Notes under the pieces: generated by a model
Told to the model about the DNA's origin: nothing
The model's database searches: none
Seen by the model: the letters and a program-made list of their open reading frames with translations, nothing else
Translations under genes and position numbers: made by a program
Source of the DNA: Buchnera aphidicola (Cinara strobi)
GTDB taxonomy: Bacteria > Pseudomonadota > Gammaproteobacteria > Enterobacterales > Enterobacteriaceae
Direction: 5' to 3'
Length of the DNA: 64,000 nt
Assembly (NCBI RefSeq): GCF_900560745.1
Contig: NZ_LR025085.1
Location: 376,121 to 440,120, forward strand
Part shown: piece by piece, positions 21,545 to 31,587 of the stretch
Numbering within the stretch: position 1 is the first letter of the stretch
Layout of the letters: each line of letters opens with the position of its first letter

Positions 21545-22558
21545 TCATTTACCTAATGCCTTACAGATAACATCAAAATTCTTTTCACTACAACTTATAG
21601 CTATATCTTTTCCAAAATTTAAAACATCAATTAAATAATCTTGATCTTTTCTAAATCTAAAATATGATCTCTGTATTTCTGATATAACATCACATACGCA
21701 ATCAGATATATTTCTCTTAAAAAGAGAGTATGAATAATCTTCAAATTCTTTTTCTAATTGAGAAATATTTTTTTCTGTAATAGAAGAAAGAATTGATAAT
21801 AAATTAGAAATTCCTGGTTTTTTATTCATATTATATATAATTTGAGCAGGATTATCGGAATCAGTTATAGCTTTACTAATTTTATCACGTATGATATCTA
21901 AATCATCTAGTAAAAAAATTACATTATTCTGATCTAAATCAGATTTAGACATTTTTCTTTGCGGCTCTCTTAATGCCATAATTTTATATCCTACTCGTTT
22001 AATCAAAATATTTGGTACAATAAAGATATTTCCATATATAAAATTAAACCGACGAGCAATTTTTTGAACTAACTCTAAATGTTGCTTTTGATCTAAACCC
22101 GAAGAAACATAATTAGCTTTATACAATAAAATATCAGCAGCCATTAAAACTGGATAACTAAATAAAGACAAACTAACTTTATTAGCATTAAAAAAAACTC
22201 TTTTTTTAAATTGCGTCATCCTAGAAAGCTCACCAAAATAACTAAAATTACTTAAAATCCAATACAATTGGCTATGAGTATGAACTTGAGACTGCAAAAA
22301 CACAACACTATTTTGAGGATTAACCCCGCAAGATAAATATAATGCTACCATATCTAATATATTATTATATGAAATATTTTTTTTATTTTTTTTTGCAGTA
22401 TCAGTTAATGCATGCAAATCAGCAATACAAAAAAAACAAAGATATTGTTCTTGCATTTTCTTCCAACTAGACATAGTTCCACAATAATTACCTAAAGTTA
22501 AATTTCCAGTAGGTTGAATACCTGTAAACATAATGTCTTTTTTATTAATATCTAACAT
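21545..22558 (-). CDS. trpS: Tryptophanyl-tRNA synthetase
   Basis: Class I synthetase charging tRNA-Trp. The HIGH-like motif is in FTGIQPTGNLTLGNYCG (11-27) and KMSKS is present in PQRKMSKSD. I start at the ATG at 22558 (337 residues; E. coli 334) since AAGGA lies eight bases upstream; a frame extending 21 residues further has no homology. In E. coli gph separates trpS from rpe; here it is missing. Confidence 0.97.
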   Translation of the reverse strand: MLDINKKDIMFTGIQPTGNLTLGNYCGTMSSWKKMQEQYLCFFCIADLHALTDTAKKNKKNISYNNILDMVALYLSCGVNPQNSVVFLQSQVHTHSQLYWILSNFSYFGELSRMTQFKKRVFFNANKVSLSLFSYPVLMAADILLYKANYVSSGLDQKQHLELVQKIARRFNFIYGNIFIVPNILIKRVGYKIMALREPQRKMSKSDLDQNNVIFLLDDLDIIRDKISKAITDSDNPAQIIYNMNKKPGISNLLSILSSITEKNISQLEKEFEDYSYSLFKRNISDCVCDVISEIQRSYFRFRKDQDYLIDVLNFGKDIAISCSEKNFDVICKALGK

Positions 22559-22637
22559 ATAAAAAATCCTTAAAAATAATATTCTAATTTCATAAATTAT
22601 ATGAATATATATTAATCGCAAATATTATATCTAATTA

Positions 22638-23300
22638 TTAAAGAAAAGAATTTTTAAAACGCTGTATCGTCTTCAAATAATTACTTGAATGAAAAATAGC
22701 TGAACCAATAACTAAAATATCAGCACCAGAACGTAAAATTTGTACAACATTAGAAAAATTAATTCCGCCATCTACTGATAGTAGTATATCATTTTTTCTT
22801 CTATCTATTAAGGAACGTACCTTTCGAATTTTTTTTATTATATATTTTAAAAAAACTTGACCGCCAAAACCTGGATTAACAGCCATTACTAAAACCAGAT
22901 CTATTTCATCTATAATATATTCAAGATAACTTAAAGAAGTAGCTGGATTTAGAGCTATGCCTACTTTACAGCCGATTTGTTTAATTAATTGTATTGATCT
23001 ATCTAAATGCTTAGTTGTTTCAGGATGAATAGTAATAAACTTAACATTTAAATCAGAAAATAATAAAATCAACGAATCTACAGGTGAAGCCATTAAATGT
23101 ACATCAAATTGAACATGAATACCATTATTTTTTATTGATTGTAGAATCATTGGGCCAAAAGTAAGGTTAGGAACATAATGATAATCCATTAAATCAAAGT
23201 GAATCAAATTACAACCCGCATGTATGACTTTTTTTATCTCTTTTCCTAAATAACAAAAATTAGCCGATAAAAGAGATGGAACAATCAAAAATTTTTTCAT
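22638..23300 (-). CDS. rpe: Ribulose-phosphate 3-epimerase
   Basis: Interconverts ribulose-5-phosphate and xylulose-5-phosphate in the pentose phosphate pathway. TIM-barrel signatures are present: PSLLSANF (7-14), LIHFDLMDYHYVPNLTFGP with the metal-binding His and Asp, VMAVNPGFGGQ and SVDGGIN. The ATG at 23300 is preceded by TTGAGGGAATTC, which fixes the start (220 residues); the in-frame TTG four codons earlier is part of this ribosome site. Confidence 0.97.
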   Translation of the reverse strand: MKKFLIVPSLLSANFCYLGKEIKKVIHAGCNLIHFDLMDYHYVPNLTFGPMILQSIKNNGIHVQFDVHLMASPVDSLILLFSDLNVKFITIHPETTKHLDRSIQLIKQIGCKVGIALNPATSLSYLEYIIDEIDLVLVMAVNPGFGGQVFLKYIIKKIRKVRSLIDRRKNDILLSVDGGINFSNVVQILRSGADILVIGSAIFHSSNYLKTIQRFKNSFL

Positions 23301-23392
23301 GAATTCCCTCAAAAAAATATCTATTTCAATCTTTGAAAATTAAATATAATAAACTATTTTACTAAAAATTCTTATAATGAAATCTATTAAAA

Positions 23393-24520
23393 TCACCTTA
23401 GTCCAAAAAAATATATTTTTTTTTGATAAATTTTAATAAAATTAAATAGAAAATCTTTATCTATAGATGGGAATACTTTTACTTGTCCTATAGAAATAGG
23501 CAAGATTAAACGAATAACTTTATTCAATACTTTTTTATCTCGAAGCATTAACTCCAAATAATCATCTGGAAGCATATTTTTAGGTCCAAAAATAGGCAAT
23601 CCGCTACTATCAAATATTTTTATTATACGTAATAATTCACTTTTTGATAAAATATTTAAATAAAAAGATAACTGAGCAGCCATTACAATACCTACTGAAA
23701 CCGCACTTCCATGTAACCAACTCCCATAACCGGAATAAGTCTCAATAGCATGAGCAAAACTATGTCCTAAATTTAAAAACATTCGCAAACTTGTTTCTTT
23801 TTCATCCTTCTCAATTACCATAGATTTTAATTTACAACATTTTTTAATACAATATAATAATTCTTTTTCCTGTAAATTTAATACTTGTAATATATTTTTT
23901 TCTAACCAACAAAAAAATTTATAGTCAAAAATAATAGCGTATTTTATGACTTCAGCCATTCCTGAAATAATATGTGATTTAGGTAATGTAGACAAAAAAT
24001 CTAAATCGATTAAAACACCATTAGGTTGCCAGAAAGATCCTATCATATTCTTTCCTAATATATGATTAACTCCTGTTTTCCCCCCAATAGATGCATCTAC
24101 TTGAGATAATAAAGTTGTTGGAATCTGAAAAAAACTAACTCCTCGTTGATATATTGAAGCAATAAATCCAGTAATATCACCAATTACCCCTCCTCCAAGA
24201 GCAATCAAATTTAAATCTCTTCCATATGATCGTTTTAATAAAAAAGATATTACTTTCTCAACTTCACATAAATTCTTATAAGATTCTCCGTCTGGAATAA
24301 TATAATACGGAATCTTTGTTATAATTTTAAAAAGACTATCATTTTTTTTTTTAAAAATAATATCTTTAATTGTTGAATTAGTAATAATAAGATTATTTTT
24401 TTTTTTAAAAACTAAAGTAAATAAAGATTTTTGGTCTAATAATTTTTTACCAATATATATTGTATAACTATTTCTATATAAATTAACACGTATTTGATCT
24501 ATCATCTTAAAAAGACTCAT
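23393..24520 (-). CDS. aroB: 3-dehydroquinate synthase
   Basis: Second step of the shikimate pathway, feeding aromatic amino acids, a main nutrient export of an aphid symbiont. Visible motifs: GGGVIGDITGFIASIYQRGV (NAD binding), PTTLLSQVDASIGGKTGVN, MAEVIKYAI, and metal-binding GHSFAHAIE with the later HGSAVSVGI. 375 residues against 362 in E. coli. An ATG five codons downstream (24505) is an alternative start; neither has a clear ribosome site. Followed on the minus strand by rpe; dam and damX of E. coli are missing between them. Confidence 0.96.
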   Translation of the reverse strand: MSLFKMIDQIRVNLYRNSYTIYIGKKLLDQKSLFTLVFKKKNNLIITNSTIKDIIFKKKNDSLFKIITKIPYYIIPDGESYKNLCEVEKVISFLLKRSYGRDLNLIALGGGVIGDITGFIASIYQRGVSFFQIPTTLLSQVDASIGGKTGVNHILGKNMIGSFWQPNGVLIDLDFLSTLPKSHIISGMAEVIKYAIIFDYKFFCWLEKNILQVLNLQEKELLYCIKKCCKLKSMVIEKDEKETSLRMFLNLGHSFAHAIETYSGYGSWLHGSAVSVGIVMAAQLSFYLNILSKSELLRIIKIFDSSGLPIFGPKNMLPDDYLELMLRDKKVLNKVIRLILPISIGQVKVFPSIDKDFLFNFIKIYQKKIYFFGLR

Positions 24521-24551
24521 ATTTGATTAAAAATTTATTTAAAAGAAAAAA

Positions 24552-25094
24552 TCAATTAGAATGACAAAATTTACTAATATTATGCAAAATATCCATTTGA
24601 ATTACATCAATTTTTTTGTTATGAGTATCTATAGAAAAATCTGCAATCTTATGGTATAGTGGATCGCGTATTTTTGACAAATTCATTAATATTTTTTTAT
24701 TATTACTAATATTATTAGATAATAAAGGTCTAGTAGTATTTAAACTAGTTCTTATTAATTGTTCGTCAATAGTAATTCGTAAGTATATTATAATACCTCT
24801 GGAAATTAAACAATTTCTTGATTTTTCTGAAATTATCGACCCCCCTCCAGTTGCCAGTACTATATTTTTTTTTTTTGTTAATTTTTTAATCATCTGTTCT
24901 TCATGCAAACGAAAATTATACTCACCTTCAAGATTAAATAAATTTTCTATAGACATACCAGTTTTTTTTGAAATTTCTACATCAGAATCATAAAATAAAT
25001 ACTTCAAAGATTTCGCAAGACAGAGACCGATAGTACTTTTTCCAGATCCCATTGGTCCGATTAAAAAAATATTTTTTTTTTTATGTCTATACAT
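24552..25094 (-). CDS. aroK: Shikimate kinase I
   Basis: Phosphorylates shikimate with ATP. It has the P-loop GPMGSGKST (13-21), the DSD substrate-binding Asp pair, the GGG shikimate-binding triplet (ATGGGSI) and the lid TRPLL. 180 residues (173 in E. coli). It lies 31 bases upstream of aroB as in E. coli, so the two are probably one transcript. Confidence 0.96.
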   Translation of the reverse strand: MYRHKKKNIFLIGPMGSGKSTIGLCLAKSLKYLFYDSDVEISKKTGMSIENLFNLEGEYNFRLHEEQMIKKLTKKKNIVLATGGGSIISEKSRNCLISRGIIIYLRITIDEQLIRTSLNTTRPLLSNNISNNKKILMNLSKIRDPLYHKIADFSIDTHNKKIDVIQMDILHNISKFCHSN

Positions 25095-25284
25095 CTCTAA
25101 CCTCCAAAAATAGAAATAATTTCTATTAATTCAAAAAAAATACTTAAAAAATATCAAAAATAATACTAGGTTCATTAAAATACATTTAATAATATAATAA
25201 AAAACTTGATTTTTAAAATATTTTTTTATATATTAAAAATAATAAAAGAAAATTATAATATAATATATTACTTCTAATAAACAT

Positions 25285-25371
25285 GGTGAGATGTCCGAGT
25301 GGTTGAAGGAGCATGCTTGGAAAGCATGTATATTGTAAGAGGTATCAAGGGTTCGAATCCCTTTCTCACCA
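25285..25371 (+). tRNA. serX: tRNA-Ser(GGA)
   Basis: An 87-base type II tRNA. Acceptor arms GGTGAGA and TCTCACC pair fully; the anticodon stem CATGC/GCATG frames loop TTGGAAA, anticodon GGA; the long variable arm and T arm with GTTCGAATC are present. The sequence closely matches E. coli tRNA-Ser(GGA). No CCA is encoded and the discriminator base is A. The symbol is tentative. Confidence 0.97.
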
Positions 25372-25395
25372 TTAAAAAATTCAAAAAACAAAAAA

Positions 25396-25416
25396 TACAT
25401 TATAATTAGTAATGTA
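25396..25416 (+). terminator. Putative terminator of tRNA-Ser
   Basis: A 7-bp stem (TACATTA / TAATGTA) with a 7-base loop lies 25 bases behind the tRNA. There is no T-run directly after it, so it may be a processing signal instead. Confidence 0.35.
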
Positions 25417-25544
25417 CTAATAAATACTTTACTTAGTAAACATCAAATATTTCAAAAAAATTTTTACAAAAATAACTTTATCAATTTATACAATTATTTA
25501 TATGTTTATTAAATATTTTAAATGATTGTTTTAATAAAATCTTA

Positions 25545-26126
25545 TTAATAATAAGAATGTTTACCTGCTGTATGCTCTGTAATATCACGTACACCTATAA
25601 TTTCAGGAAAATTTTTAATTAATTTTTTTTCTATTGATGTTTTTAATGTAAAATCTATCATCGAACATCCATTACAACCTCCTGAAAATTTCAAAATAGC
25701 TATCCCAGAATTATCAATACCTAATAAATCTACTGAACCACCATGCAAAGAAAGATTTGGATTAATTATAGTCAACAAAAAATTTCTCACTTCCGGTTCT
25801 AATTTAAGAAATTTCTTCGATTTTGATAATAATTTTGCATAAGGTGCTTTTAAAGTAATCTGTGTCCCTAAATGATTCTGAATAAGATTTATTTCTACAT
25901 CCTTTAAAAAAGGAATCATAGATTTACAAACATACATATCAAATTTATCAAAAGAGATTTTTTCATCATCAAAATCATTAAAATCTGAACTATCACAATA
26001 TGACATACCACACTCAGCGTACATTGTTCCCGGTGAATTAACAAAAATTCTAATATTAGTTCTTAATTTTTGTTTAGATAACAACTGAATAATATATTTT
26101 TCTGCTGCACTAGAAATTTTAATCAT
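25545..26126 (-). CDS. nfuA: Fe/S biogenesis protein NfuA
   Basis: Carrier that delivers 4Fe-4S clusters to client enzymes. The N-terminal degenerate A-type domain (about 1-90) is followed by the Nfu domain with GGCNGCSMIDFTLK, whose Cys151 and Cys154 bind the cluster. The end, VRDITEHTAGKHSYY, matches E. coli. I take the ATG at 26126 (MIKIS, 193 residues; E. coli 191, MIRIS); an ATG five codons upstream is possible. It is divergent from bioH. Confidence 0.95.
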   Translation of the reverse strand: MIKISSAAEKYIIQLLSKQKLRTNIRIFVNSPGTMYAECGMSYCDSSDFNDFDDEKISFDKFDMYVCKSMIPFLKDVEINLIQNHLGTQITLKAPYAKLLSKSKKFLKLEPEVRNFLLTIINPNLSLHGGSVDLLGIDNSGIAILKFSGGCNGCSMIDFTLKTSIEKKLIKNFPEIIGVRDITEHTAGKHSYY

Positions 26127-26227
26127 AAAATTTTTCTTCATAATATGTTATGGTCTATAAAATATAAATCAAAAAAATACAATTTTTTACTACTAAAAAA
26201 ATACACTTTTACATATAAAAATATCAT

Positions 26228-27025
26228 ATGAAAAAAACAAAAAAAAAAATATACTGGTCTACTATTGGTAAAGGAGAAATTCACATTATACTACTTCATG
26301 GATGGGGATTATCTTGCGAAATTTGGAGAAAAATTGTTCCTCTCTTAAAAGAGCATTTTACCTTACATTTGATTGATTTACCAGGATTTGGAAAAAGCAT
26401 TAACTGTCCTATAATGAATTTTAAGAAATTATCTCTTTTTTTATTAAAAAACATAAAATATAAAGTAATTTGGTTAGGATGGTCTATAGGAGGTTTATTT
26501 GCACACTATCTTAGTTTTAAATATCCAGAACATACAATTGCTGTTATATACATTACTTCATCTCCTTGTTTTATTAAAAAAAAAAATTGGCCAGGGGTAA
26601 CTATCAAAATATTAAAAGAAATAAAAAAAAATATGTTATCTAATTATAAGAAATTTATAATAGAATTTATAAAACTACATGCAATAATTGATAAGAAAAA
26701 AAAACATTTTTATTCTCAAAAAAATTATTCTATTGCAAAAAAATATCCTAATCCAAATAAAAAAGCTATTGAAATAGGATATAAATGGTTAATACAAATA
26801 GATCAAAGAAAAAAAAAGTTAAAAAAAAATATTCCTACATTAAGGATATACGGAGAATTTGATAATCTAGTATCCTTTGACACATGTAAAGCAATAGAAA
26901 AATTATGGAAAAAAAATAATTTTTTTATTATTCCCGGGGCTAGACACGCTCCTTTCCTGTCACACCCCGATGTATTATGTTACATGATAAAAAAATTTAT
27001 AAAAAAAATATTTCCTAATAGTTAA
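26228..27025 (+). CDS. bioH: Pimeloyl-ACP methyl ester carboxylesterase
   Basis: Alpha/beta-hydrolase that frees pimeloyl-ACP for biotin synthesis. The triad is intact: Ser86 in GWSIGG, Asp212 in YGEFDNLV and His240 in GARHAPFLSHP, and the oxyanion HGWG is at 24-27. 265 residues (256 in E. coli). In E. coli bioH is also a neighbour of nfuA (with gntX between). The other biotin genes are not in this window. Confidence 0.94.
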   Translation: MKKTKKKIYWSTIGKGEIHIILLHGWGLSCEIWRKIVPLLKEHFTLHLIDLPGFGKSINCPIMNFKKLSLFLLKNIKYKVIWLGWSIGGLFAHYLSFKYPEHTIAVIYITSSPCFIKKKNWPGVTIKILKEIKKNMLSNYKKFIIEFIKLHAIIDKKKKHFYSQKNYSIAKKYPNPNKKAIEIGYKWLIQIDQRKKKLKKNIPTLRIYGEFDNLVSFDTCKAIEKLWKKNNFFIIPGARHAPFLSHPDVLCYMIKKFIKKIFPNS

Positions 27026-27084
27026 TACAACAATAATGTTAAATTAAAAATTCTATTTCTGAATTCATGAATATATTTTCTCAA

Positions 27085-27618
27085 CTAAAAAGGAATATCT
27101 TCATCATCAAAGTCAATTTTGGATGCAGTATCTACTAAATGAGATTTATTATCATATCCATCAGATAAGTTATTTGACAAATCATCATCATGCATAGAAT
27201 TTGATAAAATAGATTCATTAGAAATATTTTGAACTTTTTTTTCTGATAAAACATTTGAATTATTTGTATTACGAGAACCTAGCATTTGCATCGAACCTGT
27301 AACACTAACTACTATTTCTGTAGTATAACGATCTAACCCATTTTGATCTTTCCATTTACGAGTTTGAAGAAATCCTTCAATATATACTTGAGATCCCTTT
27401 TTTAAATATTGGCCCGCAATTTCAGCTATTTTACCAAATAAGACAACTCGATGCCATTCAGTTTTTTCTTTATTTTCGCCTGTATTTTTATCTTTCCATG
27501 TGTCTGAAGTAGCAATAGTAATATTTACTACAGCTCCTCCATTAGGCATGTATCTAATATCAGGATCCTGACCTAAATAACCTATTAAAATAACCTTATT
27601 AATTCCTCTACTTGCCAT
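27085..27618 (-). CDS. ssb: Single-stranded DNA-binding protein
   Basis: Binds and protects single-stranded DNA and recruits repair and replication partners through its tail. The OB fold (1-112) starts [19 protein letters not shown] and includes [20 protein letters not shown]. The C-terminal acidic tip DFDDEDIPF is perfectly kept, so protein recruitment should work. 177 residues (178 in E. coli). Confidence 0.98.
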   Translation of the reverse strand: MASRGINKVILIGYLGQDPDIRYMPNGGAVVNITIATSDTWKDKNTGENKEKTEWHRVVLFGKIAEIAGQYLKKGSQVYIEGFLQTRKWKDQNGLDRYTTEIVVSVTGSMQMLGSRNTNNSNVLSEKKVQNISNESILSNSMHDDDLSNNLSDGYDNKSHLVDTASKIDFDDEDIPF

Positions 27619-27878
27619 ATACTTTTAACCCAGCCGTTGTTAATATCAATATATAATATTATTCAATATACTACTATAAAATAAAAATAATTAGATGATT
27701 TCTATTTGTTTACAAGAAAACATTATATAATAAAGTTGTCTATTATTATAAAAAGTAATCTCTTCATATAATGAATATGTATCAAAAATTATATTAAAAA
27801 TCATAATTTTAAAAAAATTATTAATTAATACAAACATATCATATTACAAAAATACATCAAATATTATTATATAAAAAT

Positions 27879-28862
27879 ATGAAAAATAATTATCTACACA
27901 TCTTTTCAGTTGCTCCAATGCTTAAATACACAGATATACATTGTCTTTTTTTTTATAGACAACTTACAAAAAAAACTTTATTGTATACTGAAATGATCAC
28001 GACCAAACAAATTTTATTCCAAAAAAAATCTTTTAACAAAAAACAAATAAAAAACTGTAATCCTATTGCAATACAATTAGCTGGAAATAATCCATTAGAC
28101 TTATCCCGATGTGCTAAAATAGCATATAAAAACGGATTTAATGAAATTAATCTTAATATTGGATGTCCGTCCAAAAATGCACAAAAAGGTAACTTTGGAG
28201 TATGTTTAATGCATACACCAATACTAGTATATCAATTAGTAAAATCAATATACTTAGTCGTACCTATACCCATTAGTCTCAAAATCAGAATTGGAACAAA
28301 TGAGAAAAACAATTATAACTTTCTTTATAAATTTATTAAAATAACATCAAAAAATAAATATTGTATTAAATTCATTATACACGCTCGAAGCGCTAATCTA
28401 AAGTTTAGTAGCCCTAGAAAAAATCGAACTATACCACCACTACAATATCATTTTGTATATCAGATAAAAAAAGATTTCCCAAATTTAATTATTATTATAA
28501 ATGGGGGTATAAAGTCTATTAAAGAAATTAAACACCATTTAAAATATGTAGACGGGGTTATGATAGGACGAGAAATATATAAAAATCCATTCTTTTTGAA
28601 TCACATAGAAAAAGAAATATTTTTACAAAAAAAAGATTTTCTATTAAAAAAATTTCTAAAAAATATGTCAGTGTATATAACCCAGGAAGTAAAACATGGA
28701 ACTTCAATAATACATATTATAAAGCATATACTAAATATTTTTTATAAGCATCCTCAATCAAAAAAATGGAAAATATATATCTTAAACTATATAAAACACA
28801 AAACAGATATAAATTACCTCTTTACAAAAATATATAAAACACTAAAGTATGACCATAAATAA
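27879..28862 (+). CDS. dusA: tRNA-dihydrouridine(20/20a) synthase
   Basis: FMN enzyme that reduces uridine in the tRNA D-loop. The start FSVAPMLKYTDIHC, the TEMITT segment and NIGCPSKNAQKGNFGVCLM, where the final Cys is the general acid, distinguish DusA from DusB and DusC. NGGIKS and GVMIGREIYKNPF bind FMN phosphate. 327 residues (E. coli about 330). It stands upstream of dnaB, as in E. coli. Confidence 0.95.
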   Translation: MKNNYLHIFSVAPMLKYTDIHCLFFYRQLTKKTLLYTEMITTKQILFQKKSFNKKQIKNCNPIAIQLAGNNPLDLSRCAKIAYKNGFNEINLNIGCPSKNAQKGNFGVCLMHTPILVYQLVKSIYLVVPIPISLKIRIGTNEKNNYNFLYKFIKITSKNKYCIKFIIHARSANLKFSSPRKNRTIPPLQYHFVYQIKKDFPNLIIIINGGIKSIKEIKHHLKYVDGVMIGREIYKNPFFLNHIEKEIFLQKKDFLLKKFLKNMSVYITQEVKHGTSIIHIIKHILNIFYKHPQSKKWKIYILNYIKHKTDINYLFTKIYKTLKYDHK

Positions 28863-29155
28863 TTTATAGAGAGCATATATAATAAAATATTTTTAAATTT
28901 AAAAAGCAATTAATATTATAAAAAACTAAAATCATTAAAAATGTATTTTAAGATTTAATAAAAATCATACCATTAAAAAATTTTTATCTTATACATCTAT
29001 TTTTGTCTAAAAATATGAAAATCGTGAAAATATATCTTATAGATCATTATCTAGTAATAATATTACTCATATTGAAGTTAATATTTTTAATAAAAATTGT
29101 TTTATTGAATAATAAAAAATATATTTATAAATCTATGCAAGAGAATCAATAATTT
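28863..29155. other. Spacer between dusA and dnaB
   Basis: A 293-base A/T-rich gap. In E. coli it would contain qor; no trace of that gene is readable here. The dnaB start is preceded by AAGAGA about 12 bases upstream. I see nothing else in it. Confidence 0.6.
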
Positions 29156-30529
29156 ATGATAGAAATAAAAAAAACCAAAAATAATCTCAAAATACCTCCA
29201 CATTCATTAGAAGCAGAGCAATCTGTTTTAGGAGGGTTAATGTTAGATAATCAACAATGGGATACAATTTCTGAATATATTATACCTGAAGACTTTTATA
29301 GTCGGCAACATCAGTTAATTTTTTATGAAATGAAAAATTTAATTGAAAAAGGGTCTCCGATAGACTTGATTACTTTATCAGAATCATTAGAACAAAAAGG
29401 TGAATTAAATAATGTAGGGAGATTTGCCTATCTAGCTAAGATATCAAAAAATACACCAAGTATTACTAATATTATAGCTTATGCTGAAATCATACGAGAA
29501 CGCGCTATTATCCGTGAAATAATCTTAACTGCCCATAATATTGCTTATGCTGGATATTACCCGCAAGGACGAAAAAGTCCTGAATTATTAGATTATGCAG
29601 AATCAAGTATATTTAAAATTTCAGAAATACGATCACAGGACCAAAATGGACCAAAAAATATAGAAAAAATTTTAGATAAAACTATTCAATCTATTGAAAG
29701 ACTTATAAAAAAACCAAATAATGGAATAACTGGACTCAATACAGGATATCATGATTTAAATAAAAAAACATCAGGATTACAAAAATCAGATTTAATTATT
29801 ATAGCTGCTCGACCCTCCATGGGGAAAACAACATTTGCAATGAATTTATGTGAAAATACAGCAATGTTATATGAAAAACCTATCTTAATTTTCAGTCTAG
29901 AAATGCCTGGAGAACAAATTATGATTCGTATGTTAGCCTCATTATCACGAGTTAATCAATCAAAAATACGAACTGGACAACTCAGTAATGAAGAATGGAG
30001 TAGAATTTCTAGTACTATGAATATTTTATTAAAAAAAAAAAATATATATATAGATGATTCGTCTAGACTTACTCCTAGTGAAGTTCGTTCACGTTCTCGT
30101 AAAATATATAAAGAAAACAATGGATTAAGTTTAATTATGATTGATTATCTTCAACTAATTAAGATTCCATCATTATCAGGAAACCGAACCTTAGAAATAG
30201 CTGAAATATCTAGAACTTTAAAAGCATTAGCTAAAGAACTCAATATCCCTATTATTGCCTTATCGCAATTAAACAGATCTCTAGAACAGAGATCAGATAA
30301 GCGTCCAGTAAATTCAGATCTACGAGAATCTGGTTCCTTGGAACAAGATGCTGATTTAATCTTATTTATCTATCGAGATGAATTATATCATGAAAACAGT
30401 GATTTTAAGGGAATAGCAGAAATTATCATAGGTAAACAGAGAAACGGCCCAACAGGAACGGTTCATTTAACATTTAATGGAAAATGGTCACGATTTGATA
30501 ACTACGCTAACCCAAAATTTCATTGTTGA
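29156..30529 (+). CDS. dnaB: Replicative DNA helicase DnaB
   Basis: Hexameric 5'-3' helicase of the replication fork. The N-terminal domain starts with PPHSLEAEQSVLGGLMLDN; the RecA-like motor has Walker A ARPSMGKTT (218-226), IDYLQLI (Walker B), the H3 region IIALSQLNRSLEQRSDKRP and the arginine finger region SDLRESGSLEQDADLI. 457 residues (471 in E. coli). Essential and secure. Confidence 0.98.
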   Translation: MIEIKKTKNNLKIPPHSLEAEQSVLGGLMLDNQQWDTISEYIIPEDFYSRQHQLIFYEMKNLIEKGSPIDLITLSESLEQKGELNNVGRFAYLAKISKNTPSITNIIAYAEIIRERAIIREIILTAHNIAYAGYYPQGRKSPELLDYAESSIFKISEIRSQDQNGPKNIEKILDKTIQSIERLIKKPNNGITGLNTGYHDLNKKTSGLQKSDLIIIAARPSMGKTTFAMNLCENTAMLYEKPILIFSLEMPGEQIMIRMLASLSRVNQSKIRTGQLSNEEWSRISSTMNILLKKKNIYIDDSSRLTPSEVRSRSRKIYKENNGLSLIMIDYLQLIKIPSLSGNRTLEIAEISRTLKALAKELNIPIIALSQLNRSLEQRSDKRPVNSDLRESGSLEQDADLILFIYRDELYHENSDFKGIAEIIIGKQRNGPTGTVHLTFNGKWSRFDNYANPKFHC

Positions 30530-31087
30530 AATAATAATAAATAAAATAATCTATATCAATAGATACACTTTAAAATACTTATTTCTAGTTTTTCAATATT
30601 AATGCACTTAAATATAAACAGATAAAAAATCAAAAAAAATTATTCAATTATTTTATAACTCGTAATTTTATAAAATATTCTATCAATAGAACATAAAATA
30701 TTATGTTTATTAAACATAGTTATTTTATACAAGAATCAAGTTTTAAGGCACTATATTATAATTCTTATTAAAAATATTTTATGTCCTTTAAATATTAATA
30801 TTTTATTCAAAAATTCCCTCATAATAAATTTTTACTATTATATATAAATATAATTTATATTTATATATAATAGTCTACAATAAAAAATTTTTATCAATTA
30901 AATTTAATATATCATAATTATACGAACTCAAAATAAGAATATTAAAAAAATTTAACTATATATTTATATATAATTCAGTTATCATAGTAAATGAATTACA
31001 AATATAATATGTCCTGAATATTAGTATTTTACTATTTTTTATATAACACAATATACATTATTCTGTAAACATTTTCTGTAAAAAAAT
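30530..31087. other. Eroded gap where gshB is expected
   Basis: 558 bases with no usable frame on either strand, almost pure A/T. In E. coli gshB and yqgE directly precede yqgF. No recognisable GshB fragment remains, so the gene has been deleted or decayed beyond recognition. A long palindrome lies in the middle (see separate entry). Confidence 0.6.
30834..30874. repeat. 41-base near-perfect palindrome
   Basis: Two perfectly complementary 20-base arms flank a single central T; the left arm begins ACTATTATATAT and the right arm ends ATATATAATAGT. It sits in the gene-free gap between dnaB and yqgF. It could be a transcript end or simply a cruciform-prone repeat. Confidence 0.85.
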
Positions 31088-31486
31088 ATGATTGTTTTAT
31101 GTTTTGATTATGGTATTAAAAAAATCGGTTTAGCGATTGCTGAAACACAATTAAACTATTCAACCCCAATTCGTTCAATTTTTAACGATAAAAAAAAATA
31201 TTTTTGGAAAAAAATTTATTTAACTATTAATGAATGGAATCCTGAATGTATAATTATTGGATATCCGTATAATATAAATAAAAAAATCAATAAAAAAATA
31301 AGAAAATTTAGTTTCCAAATAAAAAAAAAATTTAAAAAACCAATATTTTTATATAATGAAAATTATTCCTCTAAAGAGGCTCAAAGTTTTTATACAAAAA
31401 AATCATCATATTGTATACACTCTGTATCTGCAAAAATCATTTTAGACGGTTGGTTACAAACCAATTACATGAAAAATATTCAATAA
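31088..31486 (+). CDS. yqgF: YqgF/RuvX-like RNase H-fold nuclease
   Basis: Family member thought to process the 5' end of pre-16S rRNA in E. coli. The RNase H fold start CFDYGIKKIGLAIAE carries catalytic Asp7, and Glu91 (in YNENYSS, E. coli HDERLST) is kept. The third acidic residue, Asp in E. coli VDSASAV, is His111 here (IHSVSAK). 132 residues (138 in E. coli). It heads the surviving yqgF-hemW-trmB-mutY-yggX block. Confidence 0.9.
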   Translation: MIVLCFDYGIKKIGLAIAETQLNYSTPIRSIFNDKKKYFWKKIYLTINEWNPECIIIGYPYNINKKINKKIRKFSFQIKKKFKKPIFLYNENYSSKEAQSFYTKKSSYCIHSVSAKIILDGWLQTNYMKNIQ

Positions 31487-31587
31487 AGAAATTAAAATAA
31501 AAGTTATTTACAATAATATGAAAAAATTTTTGTTTTCAAAAAAATATTTATTTTATTAAATTACTATTATTAAATAATAAAATTATT

